Assembly (NCBI GenBank): GCA_963788205.1
Contig: CAWBGG010000007.1
Coordinates: 992,001 to 1,056,000, forward strand
Source: CAVVMA01 sp963788205
Lineage (GTDB): Bacteria; Desulfobacterota; Binatia; Binatales; Binataceae
Direction of reading: 5' to 3'
DNA length: 64,000 nt
Part shown: positions 43,543-52,284 of the stretch, one piece after another
Layout: every line of letters begins with the position of its first letter
Numbering within the stretch: position 1 is the first letter of the stretch
The notes under the pieces: model-generated
What the model saw: only the letters and a program-made list of their open reading frames with translations
Database searches by the model: none
Told to the model about the DNA's origin: nothing
Made by a program: the position numbers and the translations under genes

Positions 43543-45423
43543 CTAGAACCTTGGCCGGCTCACGTCAGGCGTGGCCAGGCGCTGGGTCTTGATGTCGTCC
43601 GCGGTCAGGTCCTGGACGGGATACTGGACCTCGGCTCCGGCCGGCAGCGCGCCAACGATTTGCGGCGTCACGCTCATCACCAGCTCGGTCTTGTCATCCG
43701 AGTAGCCCTTGACGCTGAAGAACGCACCGAGCCAGGGGATGTCGCCGAGGTAGGGAACCTTGTTGACGGTCTGGGTTTTCTGATGCAACAGCAGGCCGGC
43801 GATGATCAGGGTCTGGTTCTCCTTCATCCTGACCACAGTTTCGGCACGCCGCGTGATGAAGGCCGGGACCGTAAAGCCGAACATCTGCACGCCCTGAGCG
43901 AAATCAGGCTGCGAGACCTCGGGCTTTACCACCAGCTCGATGTCGCGCTTGCCGACCACGGTGGGGATGAAAAGCACCGAGGTGCCGTACTGCTTGAACA
44001 CGATCGTCGTGTTGAGCGCCTGGGCCAGCACGATCGGAATTTCGCCGCCTTCAAGGAACTTGGCTTCCTGGCCCGAGTTGGCCAGCAGATGCGGCTCGGC
44101 CAGAATGCGCCCCATCTGATGCTGTTCCAGATACTGGAAGAAGCCGTTGCCGATGAAGTTGCCGGCATCATAGGAAAGCCCGTAGGTCAGGTTGGTGGAA
44201 AGCAGCAACGGAATCAGTTGGCCGCCGAGCGGCAGGATTCCGCCGCTGGTCGATCCGTTCGATCCGCCGGACGAAAGACTGCTGGTACCCGTATATTGGG
44301 TGGCGACCGCGCCTGGCAGCCCGACCAGCGAGACGCCCGAACCCGGGATCGCGCCGCTCAAGTTGATGCCCTGGTTCTCGATCCGGCTGCGATTCAACTC
44401 CGCCACGGTGCAGTTGAGCAGCACCTGCTGATGGCCGGTCTGCTCGATTCGCACCTCCCGTTCTTCGTAATGACCCTGATTGTCCCACACCGCCAGGGTC
44501 GTGAAGCCCGGCTTGTGGCCGATGAGCATCAGTTGATGAGGACTGATCACCTGCAGGTCAGCGATACTGGTGTCGGCGATCGAAACCCGCCGCAACCGCT
44601 CCTGAAAATCGAATACGCGCGAGGTGCCGAACATCATCGTGATCGCATCGTCGGGCAAATAGTGAGTGCCGGTGGCTTCGGCCTCGGCGGATGCGGCGCG
44701 CAGCGCCTCGCCGCGCGGGTCGGTCCCGAACTGCTGCGAGAGCATCGGATTGGGCGCCGTATGGCCCAGAGTGAAGCGGCCGGTGATCTGGTCGGAATCC
44801 TCCGGATTGCGGACCGCAGCGTTGCTGATCGACGGCGCGACCGCCGCAGGCCCGGCCGCCGGCGTCAGGGGCACAACCGCCGACGATGGCGAGCTGGGCG
44901 ACGAACTTGGCGCTATGGGCGAAGATGCCGGCGGATCGCCAGCCGCGGTCGCGACCCCAGGCTTGGCTGGTCCCGTGCCGGGATCGAGCGGAGCCATGGC
45001 CGGTGCGCTATGCGAGCCGGCAGCAGTAGCCGCGCCCGCGTCGGCGAAGGCGGGCGGCGCCGAGCCGCCTCCGGCCAACGGATCGGCGGGATTGGTGGCC
45101 GCGAGCACCGTCACGGTGTAGCTCTCGACGTGGCCGTCGGCCATCTTGATGCGAACTTCTTCAGTGCCCGCATCGGCGCCGAGCACCAGCACGCTGCCGT
45201 CGGGCTGCACGTTGACGATCAGCGCGCCAGGATTGTCGATCGATTTGACTTCGGGACGGCTGTCGGGGCTCGCGCCCTTGATGACGTAAGTCGCGCCGCG
45301 ATTGATCGAGATGACCGGGCCAGCCGGAGTTTCGGCGGCATTTACCCAGCGCGCCTGCATCGCCAGCAGGCCCGCGGCCAGCGTCCAGCCGATGATTTCG
45401 CACCATTCACGCCGTGATTTCAT
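43543..45423 (-). CDS. cpaC: Tad pilus secretin RcpA/CpaC
   Basis: This 626-residue outer-membrane channel protein has a signal sequence (WTLAAGLLAMQARWVNAAE). A pilus-assembly N-domain follows at about 35-110 (VISINRGATYVIKG, ADAGTEEVRIKMADG). Then comes an unusually long low-complexity Ala/Pro/Ser insert at about 112-215, then a second N-domain (FQERLRRVSIADTSIADLQVI, HEER-type). The secretin core includes GRILAEPHLLANSGQEAKFLEGGEIPI and VNKVPYLGDIPWLGAFF. The core is intact. The insert is longer than usual for RcpA and may span the periplasm or peptidoglycan. Confidence 0.93.
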   Translation of the reverse strand: MKSRREWCEIIGWTLAAGLLAMQARWVNAAETPAGPVISINRGATYVIKGASPDSRPEVKSIDNPGALIVNVQPDGSVLVLGADAGTEEVRIKMADGHVESYTVTVLAATNPADPLAGGGSAPPAFADAGAATAAGSHSAPAMAPLDPGTGPAKPGVATAAGDPPASSPIAPSSSPSSPSSAVVPLTPAAGPAAVAPSISNAAVRNPEDSDQITGRFTLGHTAPNPMLSQQFGTDPRGEALRAASAEAEATGTHYLPDDAITMMFGTSRVFDFQERLRRVSIADTSIADLQVISPHQLMLIGHKPGFTTLAVWDNQGHYEEREVRIEQTGHQQVLLNCTVAELNRSRIENQGINLSGAIPGSGVSLVGLPGAVATQYTGTSSLSSGGSNGSTSGGILPLGGQLIPLLLSTNLTYGLSYDAGNFIGNGFFQYLEQHQMGRILAEPHLLANSGQEAKFLEGGEIPIVLAQALNTTIVFKQYGTSVLFIPTVVGKRDIELVVKPEVSQPDFAQGVQMFGFTVPAFITRRAETVVRMKENQTLIIAGLLLHQKTQTVNKVPYLGDIPWLGAFFSVKGYSDDKTELVMSVTPQIVGALPAGAEVQYPVQDLTADDIKTQRLATPDVSRPRF

Positions 45424-45456
45424 GTTCGTTTAACCTCAGCTTGATCCGCATCGCCC

Positions 45457-46533
45457 TTACGGCACGTCGATAGTCTTCGGGATGGGCGCGAATGACGCCC
45501 GGCTGTCTTCGGGAGAAAGGGGCCCGGCGTGAGTGGGGATGGGGGCTTCGCCGCCGGGCGGCGGCTGCATCAGCGGCGGGCCAGCCGGATTGTCGCCGTC
45601 ACTGGCGGCCTGCGGCTCGGCCAGCACGCTGTCTTCCTCCGCCGCGCCGGATCGGCTGCGGTTGGAGGTCGGACCCATCGCTGCCTGGCGGACAAACGAG
45701 ACCGATTGGCGGCTCTTGCCGTCGCGCATGATTTCGATCTGGACCGTCGGCCTTACGTGCACCGGAATCGCCTCATGGCCGAGCGCCGGCTGCTGCGCGA
45801 TTACCGGCATTCCGAGGTGCGTGCCCATCAGCACGGTTTCGAGATCGGCACCGGCGGTGACCACGAACTTGTCGTCGTTGTAGTTGCGCATCGCCAGCCG
45901 CAGGGAGCCCTCGTGGCTTGCGAGCGCAAGTTTTTCGGCGTCTTGCGGAGTCACTAGCAGGGTGATGACCCTGACGACTTCGGGCTCGTCTTTCTTGCCC
46001 TCGATCTCCTGGGCGACGGCGAGCACCTCGACATTCTGGAGCACGATCTTGGCGATGGTTTTGCCGTTGGTGCCCTCGCCGCGGTTCATCGCGGCCAGCA
46101 CGTCGACCCGGGCATGGGGAAGAACAAAGCCGGCGATATCGCTGACTTCGTCGACCGGCACCGACACCGCGCGCATCCCGGGCGGGATCAGCAGAGGCAT
46201 CACGCCGGCACTCTTGTCACCGGTGAAAAGCTTGGCGACGACCAGCGGCTCGTTCTCGACCATCGAACTTTTGACGAAGGCGTTGAGGGCGCCGGAGGCG
46301 TCGGTGAGGGCGCCGGGGGGAATGCTGTCGCGCGACCAGCGCGCCATCTTCACCGCGGTGGCGTCGATTTTGGCCCCGAGCGGCAGATCGTGCGCGGCCA
46401 CGACGATCTCACAGGTCGAAGCCTTGGCCTCGCGGACCTCGGCCTCGCGCTTCTTTAGCGCTGAGTAGACCAGCACCGAAGCGAGGAGCGCGGCTACTCC
46501 GGCGAGTACCACGAATGCTACAGGTCGTTTCAT
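45457..46533 (-). CDS. cpaB: Tad pilus assembly protein RcpC/CpaB
   Basis: This 358-residue periplasmic protein has an N-terminal membrane anchor (VAFVVLAGVAALLASVLVYSAL) and a SAF domain (IVVAAHDLPLGAKIDATAVKMARW ... LTDASGALNAFVKSSMVENEPLV). The RcpC core (MRAVSVPVDEVSDIAGFVLPHARVDVLAAMN) and a Pro-rich tail follow. It helps pilus retention at the secretin. Gene order after it (secretin, tadZ, cpaF, tadB, tadC) is standard. No prepilin peptidase gene (tadV/cpaA), usually near the pilin, is found in the window. Confidence 0.92.
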   Translation of the reverse strand: MKRPVAFVVLAGVAALLASVLVYSALKKREAEVREAKASTCEIVVAAHDLPLGAKIDATAVKMARWSRDSIPPGALTDASGALNAFVKSSMVENEPLVVAKLFTGDKSAGVMPLLIPPGMRAVSVPVDEVSDIAGFVLPHARVDVLAAMNRGEGTNGKTIAKIVLQNVEVLAVAQEIEGKKDEPEVVRVITLLVTPQDAEKLALASHEGSLRLAMRNYNDDKFVVTAGADLETVLMGTHLGMPVIAQQPALGHEAIPVHVRPTVQIEIMRDGKSRQSVSFVRQAAMGPTSNRSRSGAAEEDSVLAEPQAASDGDNPAGPPLMQPPPGGEAPIPTHAGPLSPEDSRASFAPIPKTIDVP

Positions 46534-46906
46534 TTGCCTTCCTCCCGTTGGCCCTCCCGCTCAACCTTGTGGTCGGCGCTGAATCATCGGCCTCAGCTAT
46601 TGCTCAAGCCTGGCCTCCGCGTATGACGTGCCGGCTGATTCTGCGATGTGACCCGGAGAGCGGCGCTTGGCCGCCAGGCGCGATTTGGCCTTGCGCGATA
46701 GAATGGGGCATGAGGCGCCGAGTCCAGGGCGAACCCGAAGGTCGCCGCCTCGGCGCCGATTCCGGCCCGTTGCCGCGCGGACCATCCGCTCCACGCGCCA
46801 ACCGGCGTCCCGTTCGGAATCCAATGCACTTTCCACCATCAACCTCCCCACCCTGCTTGCCTGTATGCTCGTAGCCGTCGGCTTCGGAGCAGGCCCTACA
46901 ATCCGT
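46534..46906. other. Non-coding gap between flp pilin and cpaB
   Basis: About 370 bases. Several overlapping open frames of 60-85 codons exist on both strands, all Arg/Ala-rich as expected from GC-rich non-coding DNA. None shows a prepilin peptidase, TadE-like helix or ribosome-binding site. This is where tadV/cpaA often sits; nothing like it is seen. It may hold a terminator after the highly expressed pilins and a second promoter for cpaB onwards. Confidence 0.4.
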
Positions 46907-47074
46907 TCAGAAACCGATCACAGTGTTGATCGTCTGGCCGATGAAATTCCCGACCTGCTGGTAGCCCGTGAAGAGGGCGATGATCGCCACCCCGGCAATC
47001 ACCAGCGCGTACTCAGCCATACTCTGCCCGCTCGCTTGCCGAAGACGTGCCCAAAGCCGCTCTGGAACTTTCAT
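46907..47074 (-). CDS. Flp-type pilin (divergent copy)
   Basis: This 55-residue Flp/PilA pilin has a basic leader (MKVPERLWARLRQASGQ), then the processed segment SMAEYALVIAGVAIIALFTGYQQVGNFIG with the Glu-Tyr pair of Flp pilins, then a short tail (INTVIGF). The prepilin peptidase would cut in the leader before the hydrophobic helix. ATG 47074 is chosen over the longer frame because it matches the other two pilins and has GAAGG upstream. It is clearly diverged from the two near-identical pilins before it. Confidence 0.85.
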   Translation of the reverse strand: MKVPERLWARLRQASGQSMAEYALVIAGVAIIALFTGYQQVGNFIGQTINTVIGF

Positions 47075-47176
47075 CTGTGGTACCTTCGCACGTCTGCGTG
47101 ACCGGCAGCGGGAAGGGGTGCTTCCCGCCGCCGGCCTCAATTTCGGCCGCCACGTGGGCGGCCGGTTGTCATCGTC

Positions 47177-47344
47177 CTAGAGGTCGCTGATGACGTTGTT
47201 GAGCAGGTTGCCGATGTTGTTCCCCAGCGACTTGTAGGTAAGGAACGCCACCACGGCGACCGCCGAAAGGATCAAGGCGTACTCGGTCATCGCCTGTCCT
47301 TTGCGCTCGGTCATCCGAACATAAGCCTTCGTGAGATAATTCAT
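47177..47344 (-). CDS. Flp-type pilin (tandem copy 2)
   Basis: This 55-residue pilin reads MNYLTKAYVRMTERKGQAMT, then EYALILSAVAVVAFLTYKSL and GNNIGNLLNNVISDL. The Flp signature is the Glu-Tyr after the leader and a single hydrophobic helix. GGAGGAG lies just upstream of ATG 47344. Its 3' two-thirds are almost identical at DNA level to copy 3, including the stop region, a recent duplication or gene conversion. Flp pilins form bundled adhesive fibres. Confidence 0.9.
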   Translation of the reverse strand: MNYLTKAYVRMTERKGQAMTEYALILSAVAVVAFLTYKSLGNNIGNLLNNVISDL

Positions 47345-47387
47345 TTGCTTCTCCTCCGGAGTGTTGCTGCCGGTTTGGATCAGCGCC

Positions 47388-47555
47388 TTAGAGGTCGCTG
47401 ATGACGTTGTTGAGCAGGTTGCCGATGTTGTTCCCCAGCGACTTGTAGGTAAGGAACGCCACTATGGCGACCGCCGAAAGGATCAAGGCGTACTCGGTCA
47501 TCGCCTGTCCCTTGCGTTCGGTGATTCGGACATAAGTCCTGGTTAGAAAGTTCAT
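47388..47555 (-). CDS. Flp-type pilin (tandem copy 3, operon-proximal)
   Basis: This 55-residue pilin reads MNFLTRTYVRITERKGQAMT, then EYALILSAVAIVAFLTYKSL and GNNIGNLLNNVISDL, differing from copy 2 at only six positions. AGGAGG precedes ATG 47555. It is the first gene of the Tad run on this strand, so the main promoter should lie in 47556-47830. Confidence 0.9.
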   Translation of the reverse strand: MNFLTRTYVRITERKGQAMTEYALILSAVAIVAFLTYKSLGNNIGNLLNNVISDL

Positions 47556-48000
47556 CTCGCAGTCCTCCTGGTTTTGTGTTTCAGCCCTACTACCGCAATT
47601 CCGATCAATCGGCCCGATGGCCGGCGCAGGGAGCTCGCGGGTTCCTCACTTTCTTCTGCTTCGGCGCCTGTTCGGCGTTTACCCTTCTCATCGTTCGAAA
47701 CCCCGGCGGCATGCGAGATCATCGCGCGCCGAATGCCCGAGAACTCCGACCTGGACACCGAGCACGTCTTGTGCCACGCCGGGCTATTAAACAAAATGTT
47801 AGATTTTATATACTAAATGAGGGCCGAAGCTGGCGCGCATGCTACGGGCTGTTTCACGCCAGCAACGCATTAGGCGGGCGACGGCGGTTCCTGCCGCGCG
47901 CATCCAAGCTATGACGAGCGTAGCAAGCTCCAAACGGCCTTTGGCGGGAGGCGCGCGGCGCGGATTGTGGCGTTTGGCGAAGGCGGGTGCGCGCTAGCGA
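47556..48000 (-). promoter_or_regulatory. Gap upstream of the Tad operon, with AT-rich promoter candidate
   Basis: About 445 bases without a supported gene. The stretch 47786-47820 (around AAATGTTAGATTTTATATACTAAATG) stands out as AT-rich in GC-rich surroundings and contains TTAG/CTAA symmetry. On the minus strand it offers TATAAA/TAACAT-like -10 elements, about 230 bases ahead of the first pilin. I see no clear -24/-12 sigma-54 site (GG-N10-GC), but cannot exclude one. Confidence 0.4.
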
Positions 48001-48375
48001 TCAGGTGCGCTCGATCGCGATCAGATCACCGGGCTCGGTGCGGCTGGCGGCGGCGCCGCCGGCGGCGACCTCGATCACGCGGCGCGCCCCGATCACGATC
48101 GAAGACAAGCGCCAGGGCTTGAGCCGGTGGTCGATCTTGAGCACGCGCCCGCCCGCGTCGAGGAAGACGATATCGATTGGGAAGCGCATGAAGAACATGT
48201 GCATCCACATAAACGGTTGCAACCGTCCCGCGTCGAACAGCATCCCCGCGCCCGCTTCGAGGCCGTCGCGGCCCACCAGTCCGCGCCCCCGGCCCATCAC
48301 GCCGCCAGCGGTCTCCAGGCAGGCGCACACGATCGTGCCGCGCGTGCGGTTTATCGCCCGTATCGATTCGGCCAT
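48001..48375 (-). CDS. DUF192 family protein
   Basis: This 124-residue protein has the DUF192 signature: GLVGRDGLEAGAGMLFDA, then WMHMFFMRFPIDIVFLDAGG, then VLKIDHRLKPWRLS and ASRTEPGDLIAIER. DUF192 proteins are small beta-barrels of unknown function, often exported; this one has no clear signal peptide. ATG 48375 is chosen because the longer frame upstream overlaps the divergent dehydrogenase gene. The intergenic space to that gene is 66 bases. Confidence 0.85.
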   Translation of the reverse strand: MAESIRAINRTRGTIVCACLETAGGVMGRGRGLVGRDGLEAGAGMLFDAGRLQPFMWMHMFFMRFPIDIVFLDAGGRVLKIDHRLKPWRLSSIVIGARRVIEVAAGGAAASRTEPGDLIAIERT

Positions 48376-48441
48376 CTTTTTCCGCCTTTCCTGCCGTTTC
48401 GTGCCCGCCCCGTCGATATAATAGAATCCTTTCACGGTCTC

Positions 48442-49158
48442 ATGGGATACATCCCCATATTTCTCGACGTCGGTGGCAAGCCGTGCCTCGTGGTCGGCGG
48501 CGGCGAAGTCGCCGAGCGCAAGGTTGACGCCCTGCTCAAGGCCGGCGCCGCGGTCACGATCGTGAGTCCGATGCTCGACGAGCGCTTGGCGGCGATCGCC
48601 GGCCGCGGCGAGGTTCGTTATCTGGCGCGACGGTGGCGCCGCGGCGAGATGGCGGGCTTCGCACTGGTCTATGGCGCCACCGATGATGTGGCGCTTCAGC
48701 ACGAGATCGCCGCCGAAGCCGCCGAACTGGGTATTCCGATCAATGTCGCCGATGCGCCGGAGTTTTGTTCGTTTATCGCACCGTCGGTGATTCGCCGCGG
48801 TGATCTTCAGATCGCGATCTCGACCGGCGGCGCCAGCCCCGCTCTCGCGGCCCAGCTGCGCAAGGAGCTGGAGCCGCGCTTCGGCCCTGAATACGTCCGG
48901 CTGCTCGACGTGATGCGCGCCGCGCGCCGCTGGCTGATGGCTGCCGCGATCGATTCTGATGATCGCGCGCGCAAGTTGCGCGCTTTGGCCAATTCACGGC
49001 TGCGCGAGTGCCTCGCCAGCGGCGACGATCGCGCGGTTGACGCGATCCTCAAGGAGCATCTGGGTGCGACGCTCGCCAATCTCGGTATGATGTCGCAGTG
49101 CAGCGGCGCCGGGAGCGATGGCGCGAAGCTGGGCGCGAAGATGAACGGCACCAACTGA
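48442..49158 (+). CDS. Precorrin-2 dehydrogenase / sirohydrochlorin ferrochelatase-like (SirC/CysG N-terminal)
   Basis: This 238-residue protein has the NAD-binding Rossmann motif LVVGGGEVAERKVDALLKAG, then IPINVADAPEFCSFIAPSVIRRGDLQIAISTGGASPALAAQLRKELE, the core of CysG-B/Met8/SirC. It oxidises precorrin-2 to sirohydrochlorin, the step after CobA. CobA is encoded three genes downstream (as cobA-hemD), so the operon can make siroheme or feed cobalamin or haem d1. The C-terminal extension (GMMSQCSGAGSDGAKL) is not conserved. It starts the plus-strand tetrapyrrole operon. Confidence 0.88.
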   Translation: MGYIPIFLDVGGKPCLVVGGGEVAERKVDALLKAGAAVTIVSPMLDERLAAIAGRGEVRYLARRWRRGEMAGFALVYGATDDVALQHEIAAEAAELGIPINVADAPEFCSFIAPSVIRRGDLQIAISTGGASPALAAQLRKELEPRFGPEYVRLLDVMRAARRWLMAAAIDSDDRARKLRALANSRLRECLASGDDRAVDAILKEHLGATLANLGMMSQCSGAGSDGAKLGAKMNGTN

Positions 49159-49166
49159 TTGCACCG

Positions 49167-49994
49167 ATGGATACGCTCTGGCTAGCTCCGGCGCTGGTCG
49201 GTTACGGGCTCGCGGCGGCCGGCTTCATCGCCGATCGTGCGTCCGGCAAACCGCGATGGACGGGTTACGCGGTCGTGATGCTCGCGCTCGGTGCGGTCTT
49301 TCACGCCTTCGATCTGGTCGCGCGCGGCTTGCAGGCCGGCAATATTCCGGTCGCGGACTTTGCCCAATCGCTGTCGTTTCTGGCGTGGCTGATCGCGCTT
49401 TCGACTCTGCTCCTGATCGTGCGGCTGCGGATGGAGATTATAGGTGCGTTTGCAGCGCCGGGGGTGATGATTGCGACCGGCGCCGCATATCAGATGATGA
49501 GTGGCGGGCGGCTGGTGCTGCCCGCGCCGCTGCGTAGTGTCTGGATGCCGATCCACGTGTCGCTGGCGTTTCTCGGCGAGGCGCTGTTCGTGCTCGCCGC
49601 GATCGTGAGCGCGGTCTACCTGGTGTGCGAATCGCGCCTCAAATCCAAGCGTCCGCTCGGCGCCGCCGGCCACGCTATTCCGAGTCTCGAGAAGCTCGAT
49701 TGGATCAACTACCGCCTGCTGATTTGGGGATTCGTGTTGTTGAGCTTCGCGATGCTGACCGGGGCGATCTGGGCCGACGCCACCTGGGGCCGTTTCTGGT
49801 CGTGGGAGCCGCGCGAGTCGCTGTCGCTGCTGACCTGGGTTTTGTACGCGGGGCTGCTGGAGTCGCGTGCGACCGTGGGATGGCGCGGCAGGCGCGCGGC
49901 CGCGCTGACGATCGCGCTCTTCACGGTGCTGGTGGGCTCGTTCGTGGGCGTGAGTCTTGTATATCCCGGCAAGCACGGCGGTAATTTCGGATAA
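49167..49994 (+). CDS. CcsA/HemX-like cytochrome c assembly membrane protein
   Basis: This 275-residue membrane protein has eight or so helices and the tryptophan-rich haem-handling motif (WGRFWSWEPRESLSLLTWVLYAG). It also has conserved His candidates in VFHAFDLVARG and MPIHVSLAFLG. Members of this family carry haem for cytochrome c maturation (CcsA/ResC/CcmC) or modulate glutamyl-tRNA reductase (HemX), whose gene often follows directly, as hemA does here with no gap. The neighbourhood favours HemX. ATG 49167 is nine bases after the previous stop. Confidence 0.85.
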   Translation: MDTLWLAPALVGYGLAAAGFIADRASGKPRWTGYAVVMLALGAVFHAFDLVARGLQAGNIPVADFAQSLSFLAWLIALSTLLLIVRLRMEIIGAFAAPGVMIATGAAYQMMSGGRLVLPAPLRSVWMPIHVSLAFLGEALFVLAAIVSAVYLVCESRLKSKRPLGAAGHAIPSLEKLDWINYRLLIWGFVLLSFAMLTGAIWADATWGRFWSWEPRESLSLLTWVLYAGLLESRATVGWRGRRAAALTIALFTVLVGSFVGVSLVYPGKHGGNFG

Positions 49995-51317
49995 ATGCAA
50001 CAGACCCTGCTCATCCTGGGACTGAATCATCGGACCGCGCCGGTCGCCGTGCGCGAGCGGCTCGCGTTTGCCGATGACGAGGTGCCCGAGGCGCTGCGGC
50101 GGCTCAAGATCGCATCGCCGTCGATTCATGAAGTTGCACTGCTCTCGACCTGCAATCGGGTCGAAGTGGTCGCGGCGACGCCCGACCAATCGGAAGCCGC
50201 AGAGCAGGCGGCGCGCTTTCTGGCGGCCGATCGCAACGTTGCGCCCGCAGCCTTCGAGGCGGCGCTGTATCGTATCGAGGGGCGCGAAGCCGTGCGCCAT
50301 TTGTTCCGCGTTGGCGCGAGCCTCGACTCGATGGTCGTCGGCGAGCCGCAAATCCTGGGTCAGCTCAAGGTCGCGTACGCGCAGGCCGCCGAGGCCGGCA
50401 CGGTCGGTCTGGTGCTCCATCGCGCCTTCCATCGCGCGTTTTCGGTCGCCAAGCACGTCCGCCGCGCCACGCTGGTCGGGCGCGGTTCGGTCTCGGTCAG
50501 CTCGGCGGCGGTGGCGCTGGCGCGGCAGATTTTTGATCATCTCGAAGACAAGACCGTGATGCTGATGGGAGCGGGCAAGATGGCCGAGTTGACCGCTCGC
50601 CAGCTAAAGCGCCTCGGTATCGAGTCGCTGCTGATTACCAATCGCACCTTTGACCGCGCGGTCGCGCTCGCGCGCGAACTGGGCGGCACCGCGGTGCCTT
50701 ACGACAACTATCGGCCCTACCTGAAGCTTGCCGACGTGGTGATCGGATCGGTCGCGGCCACCCAGCCGGTGCTCGGCGCTCAGGAGCTCGAAGCGATCGT
50801 GCGCGAGCGCCGCTACCGCCCGATGTTCCTGATCGACATGGGCGTGCCGCGCAACTTCGACCAGCGGTTGAACGAGATCAACAACGTGTATCTCTACGAT
50901 ATCGACGACCTTGGCGCGGCGGCGCAGGATTCGCGCGAGGATCGCGAACGCGAAGCGCTGAAGGCGGAACAGATCGTCGAGTTAGAGCTCGACAGGTTCT
51001 GGCGATGGCTTAGCGGGCTCGACCTCGTGCCCGCGATCAAGGAGATCCGCTCCAGTATCGAGGGCCTGCGCGAGCTCGAGATGATGCGCCATCGGACTTG
51101 GCTCGACGGATTGCCAGCCGAAGAGCGCTCGCGCGTCGAGGCCCTCACCCGCGGGCTCGTCAACAAGATTCTACATCGGGTGCATGCCGAGTTGCGCCGC
51201 GGCGGCAACGGCGACGGCGATCGCGTCTATGCGGCCGAGATGGCCCGCCGTCTCCTGTGCGGCGAGATCGAGGGCGAAGCGATCGAGGACGACGACACCG
51301 ACGACGAGGATCTGTAA
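49995..51317 (+). CDS. hemA: Glutamyl-tRNA reductase
   Basis: This 440-residue enzyme commits glutamyl-tRNA to 5-aminolevulinate (C5 route). It has the catalytic Cys in STCNRVEVV, GEPQILGQLKVAYAQA, VSVSSAAVALARQI, the NADPH domain (VMLMGAGKMAELTARQLK), FLIDMGVPRNFD, and a C-terminal dimerisation helix ending in an acidic tail (EAIEDDDTDDEDL). Length is normal. It begins immediately after the HemX-like stop. hemL, the next enzyme, is not in the window. Confidence 0.96.
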   Translation: MQQTLLILGLNHRTAPVAVRERLAFADDEVPEALRRLKIASPSIHEVALLSTCNRVEVVAATPDQSEAAEQAARFLAADRNVAPAAFEAALYRIEGREAVRHLFRVGASLDSMVVGEPQILGQLKVAYAQAAEAGTVGLVLHRAFHRAFSVAKHVRRATLVGRGSVSVSSAAVALARQIFDHLEDKTVMLMGAGKMAELTARQLKRLGIESLLITNRTFDRAVALARELGGTAVPYDNYRPYLKLADVVIGSVAATQPVLGAQELEAIVRERRYRPMFLIDMGVPRNFDQRLNEINNVYLYDIDDLGAAAQDSREDREREALKAEQIVELELDRFWRWLSGLDLVPAIKEIRSSIEGLRELEMMRHRTWLDGLPAEERSRVEALTRGLVNKILHRVHAELRRGGNGDGDRVYAAEMARRLLCGEIEGEAIEDDDTDDEDL

Positions 51318-51323
51318 CGCTCC

Positions 51324-52277
51324 ATGACCGGTAAGCTTCGCATCGGGTCGCGCCCGAGCGCGCTTGCGCTCGCGCAGGCCGAAATCGTGCGAAGCGGTCT
51401 CGCATCCATTCTTCGCGGGCTGGACTCGGAGATTATTCCGATCAGAACCAGCGGCGACCGGATGACCTCGGCCTCACTCGCGCAGGTCGGCGGCAAGGGG
51501 CTCTTTGTCAAGGAGCTGGAGCAGGCGCTGGCAGAGCGCCGGATCGATATCGCGGTTCACTCGATGAAGGATCTACCGGCCACGCTGCCGCCCGGTTTCA
51601 GAATCGCGGCGGTGCCCGCCCGCGAAGACGTGCGGGACGTACTCGTAACGCGAGTGCCGGGTGGCGTCGGCGCTCTGCGGCGCTCGGCGCGCGTGGGAAC
51701 CTCCTCGGCGCGGCGCAAGTTCGCGGCGATGCGCCTGCGTGGCGACCTGGTGATCGTCCCGCTTCGCGGCAATGTCGATACGCGTCTTGCGCGTTTGGCA
51801 AGCGGCGAGCAGGACGCGATCATTGTCGCGCTCGCCGGACTCAAGCGGCTCGGTCGGCTCGCCGGACTCGAGCTCGAGCCGCTGGATCCAGGCGAGTTCG
51901 TGCCGGCGGGAGGGCAGGGCGCGCTCGCGATCGAGGCGGTCGCGCTCGACTCGCCGCCGCTGGCCGGCTCGCGCGAGCTCGAACGCGCGCTGGCTGATCT
52001 CAATGACTCGCGGGCCTTTGCCGAGACCGCGGCGGAGCGCGCATTCCTGGCGGGAATCGGCGCTTCGTGCGTAACGCCGGTCGGCGTTCATGCCGTACTT
52101 GAAGCCGGCATGCTGAGCATTCGCGCGCGCCTGTTCAGTATCGACGGGTCGCAGGAACTCGCCGATTCGATCCGCGAGCGCTGTGATTCCGCGCCCGCTT
52201 CTGCCTCGGAGGTGGGCTCCACGCTTGCGCGCCGCATCCTCGATCGTGGCGGGGCAGCTATGATCGGCCCAGAATGA
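51324..52277 (+). CDS. hemC: Porphobilinogen deaminase (hydroxymethylbilane synthase)
   Basis: This 317-residue protein has RIGSRPSALALAQAEIV, GDRMTSASLAQVGGKGLFVKELEQAL, AVHSMKDLPATLP, then GTSSARRKFAAMRLRGDL and VPLRGNVDTRLARLASGE. The dipyrromethane-cofactor Cys lies in GIGASCVTPVG, where the family more often has GGCxxPxG. It polymerises four porphobilinogen units. It is six bases after hemA and seven before cobA-hemD. Confidence 0.96.
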   Translation: MTGKLRIGSRPSALALAQAEIVRSGLASILRGLDSEIIPIRTSGDRMTSASLAQVGGKGLFVKELEQALAERRIDIAVHSMKDLPATLPPGFRIAAVPAREDVRDVLVTRVPGGVGALRRSARVGTSSARRKFAAMRLRGDLVIVPLRGNVDTRLARLASGEQDAIIVALAGLKRLGRLAGLELEPLDPGEFVPAGGQGALAIEAVALDSPPLAGSRELERALADLNDSRAFAETAAERAFLAGIGASCVTPVGVHAVLEAGMLSIRARLFSIDGSQELADSIRERCDSAPASASEVGSTLARRILDRGGAAMIGPE

Positions 52278-52284
52278 GCGGCTC

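Noticed and set aside
43660..45417. 585-codon open frame on plus strand opposite the secretin gene
   Set aside because: Arg/Asp/Gly/His-rich shadow produced by GC-rich third positions; the minus strand encodes an unmistakable secretin.
46534..46906. Possible prepilin peptidase or small pilus gene between flp and cpaB
   Set aside because: No hydrophobic multi-helix or GXGD-like peptidase motif in any frame.
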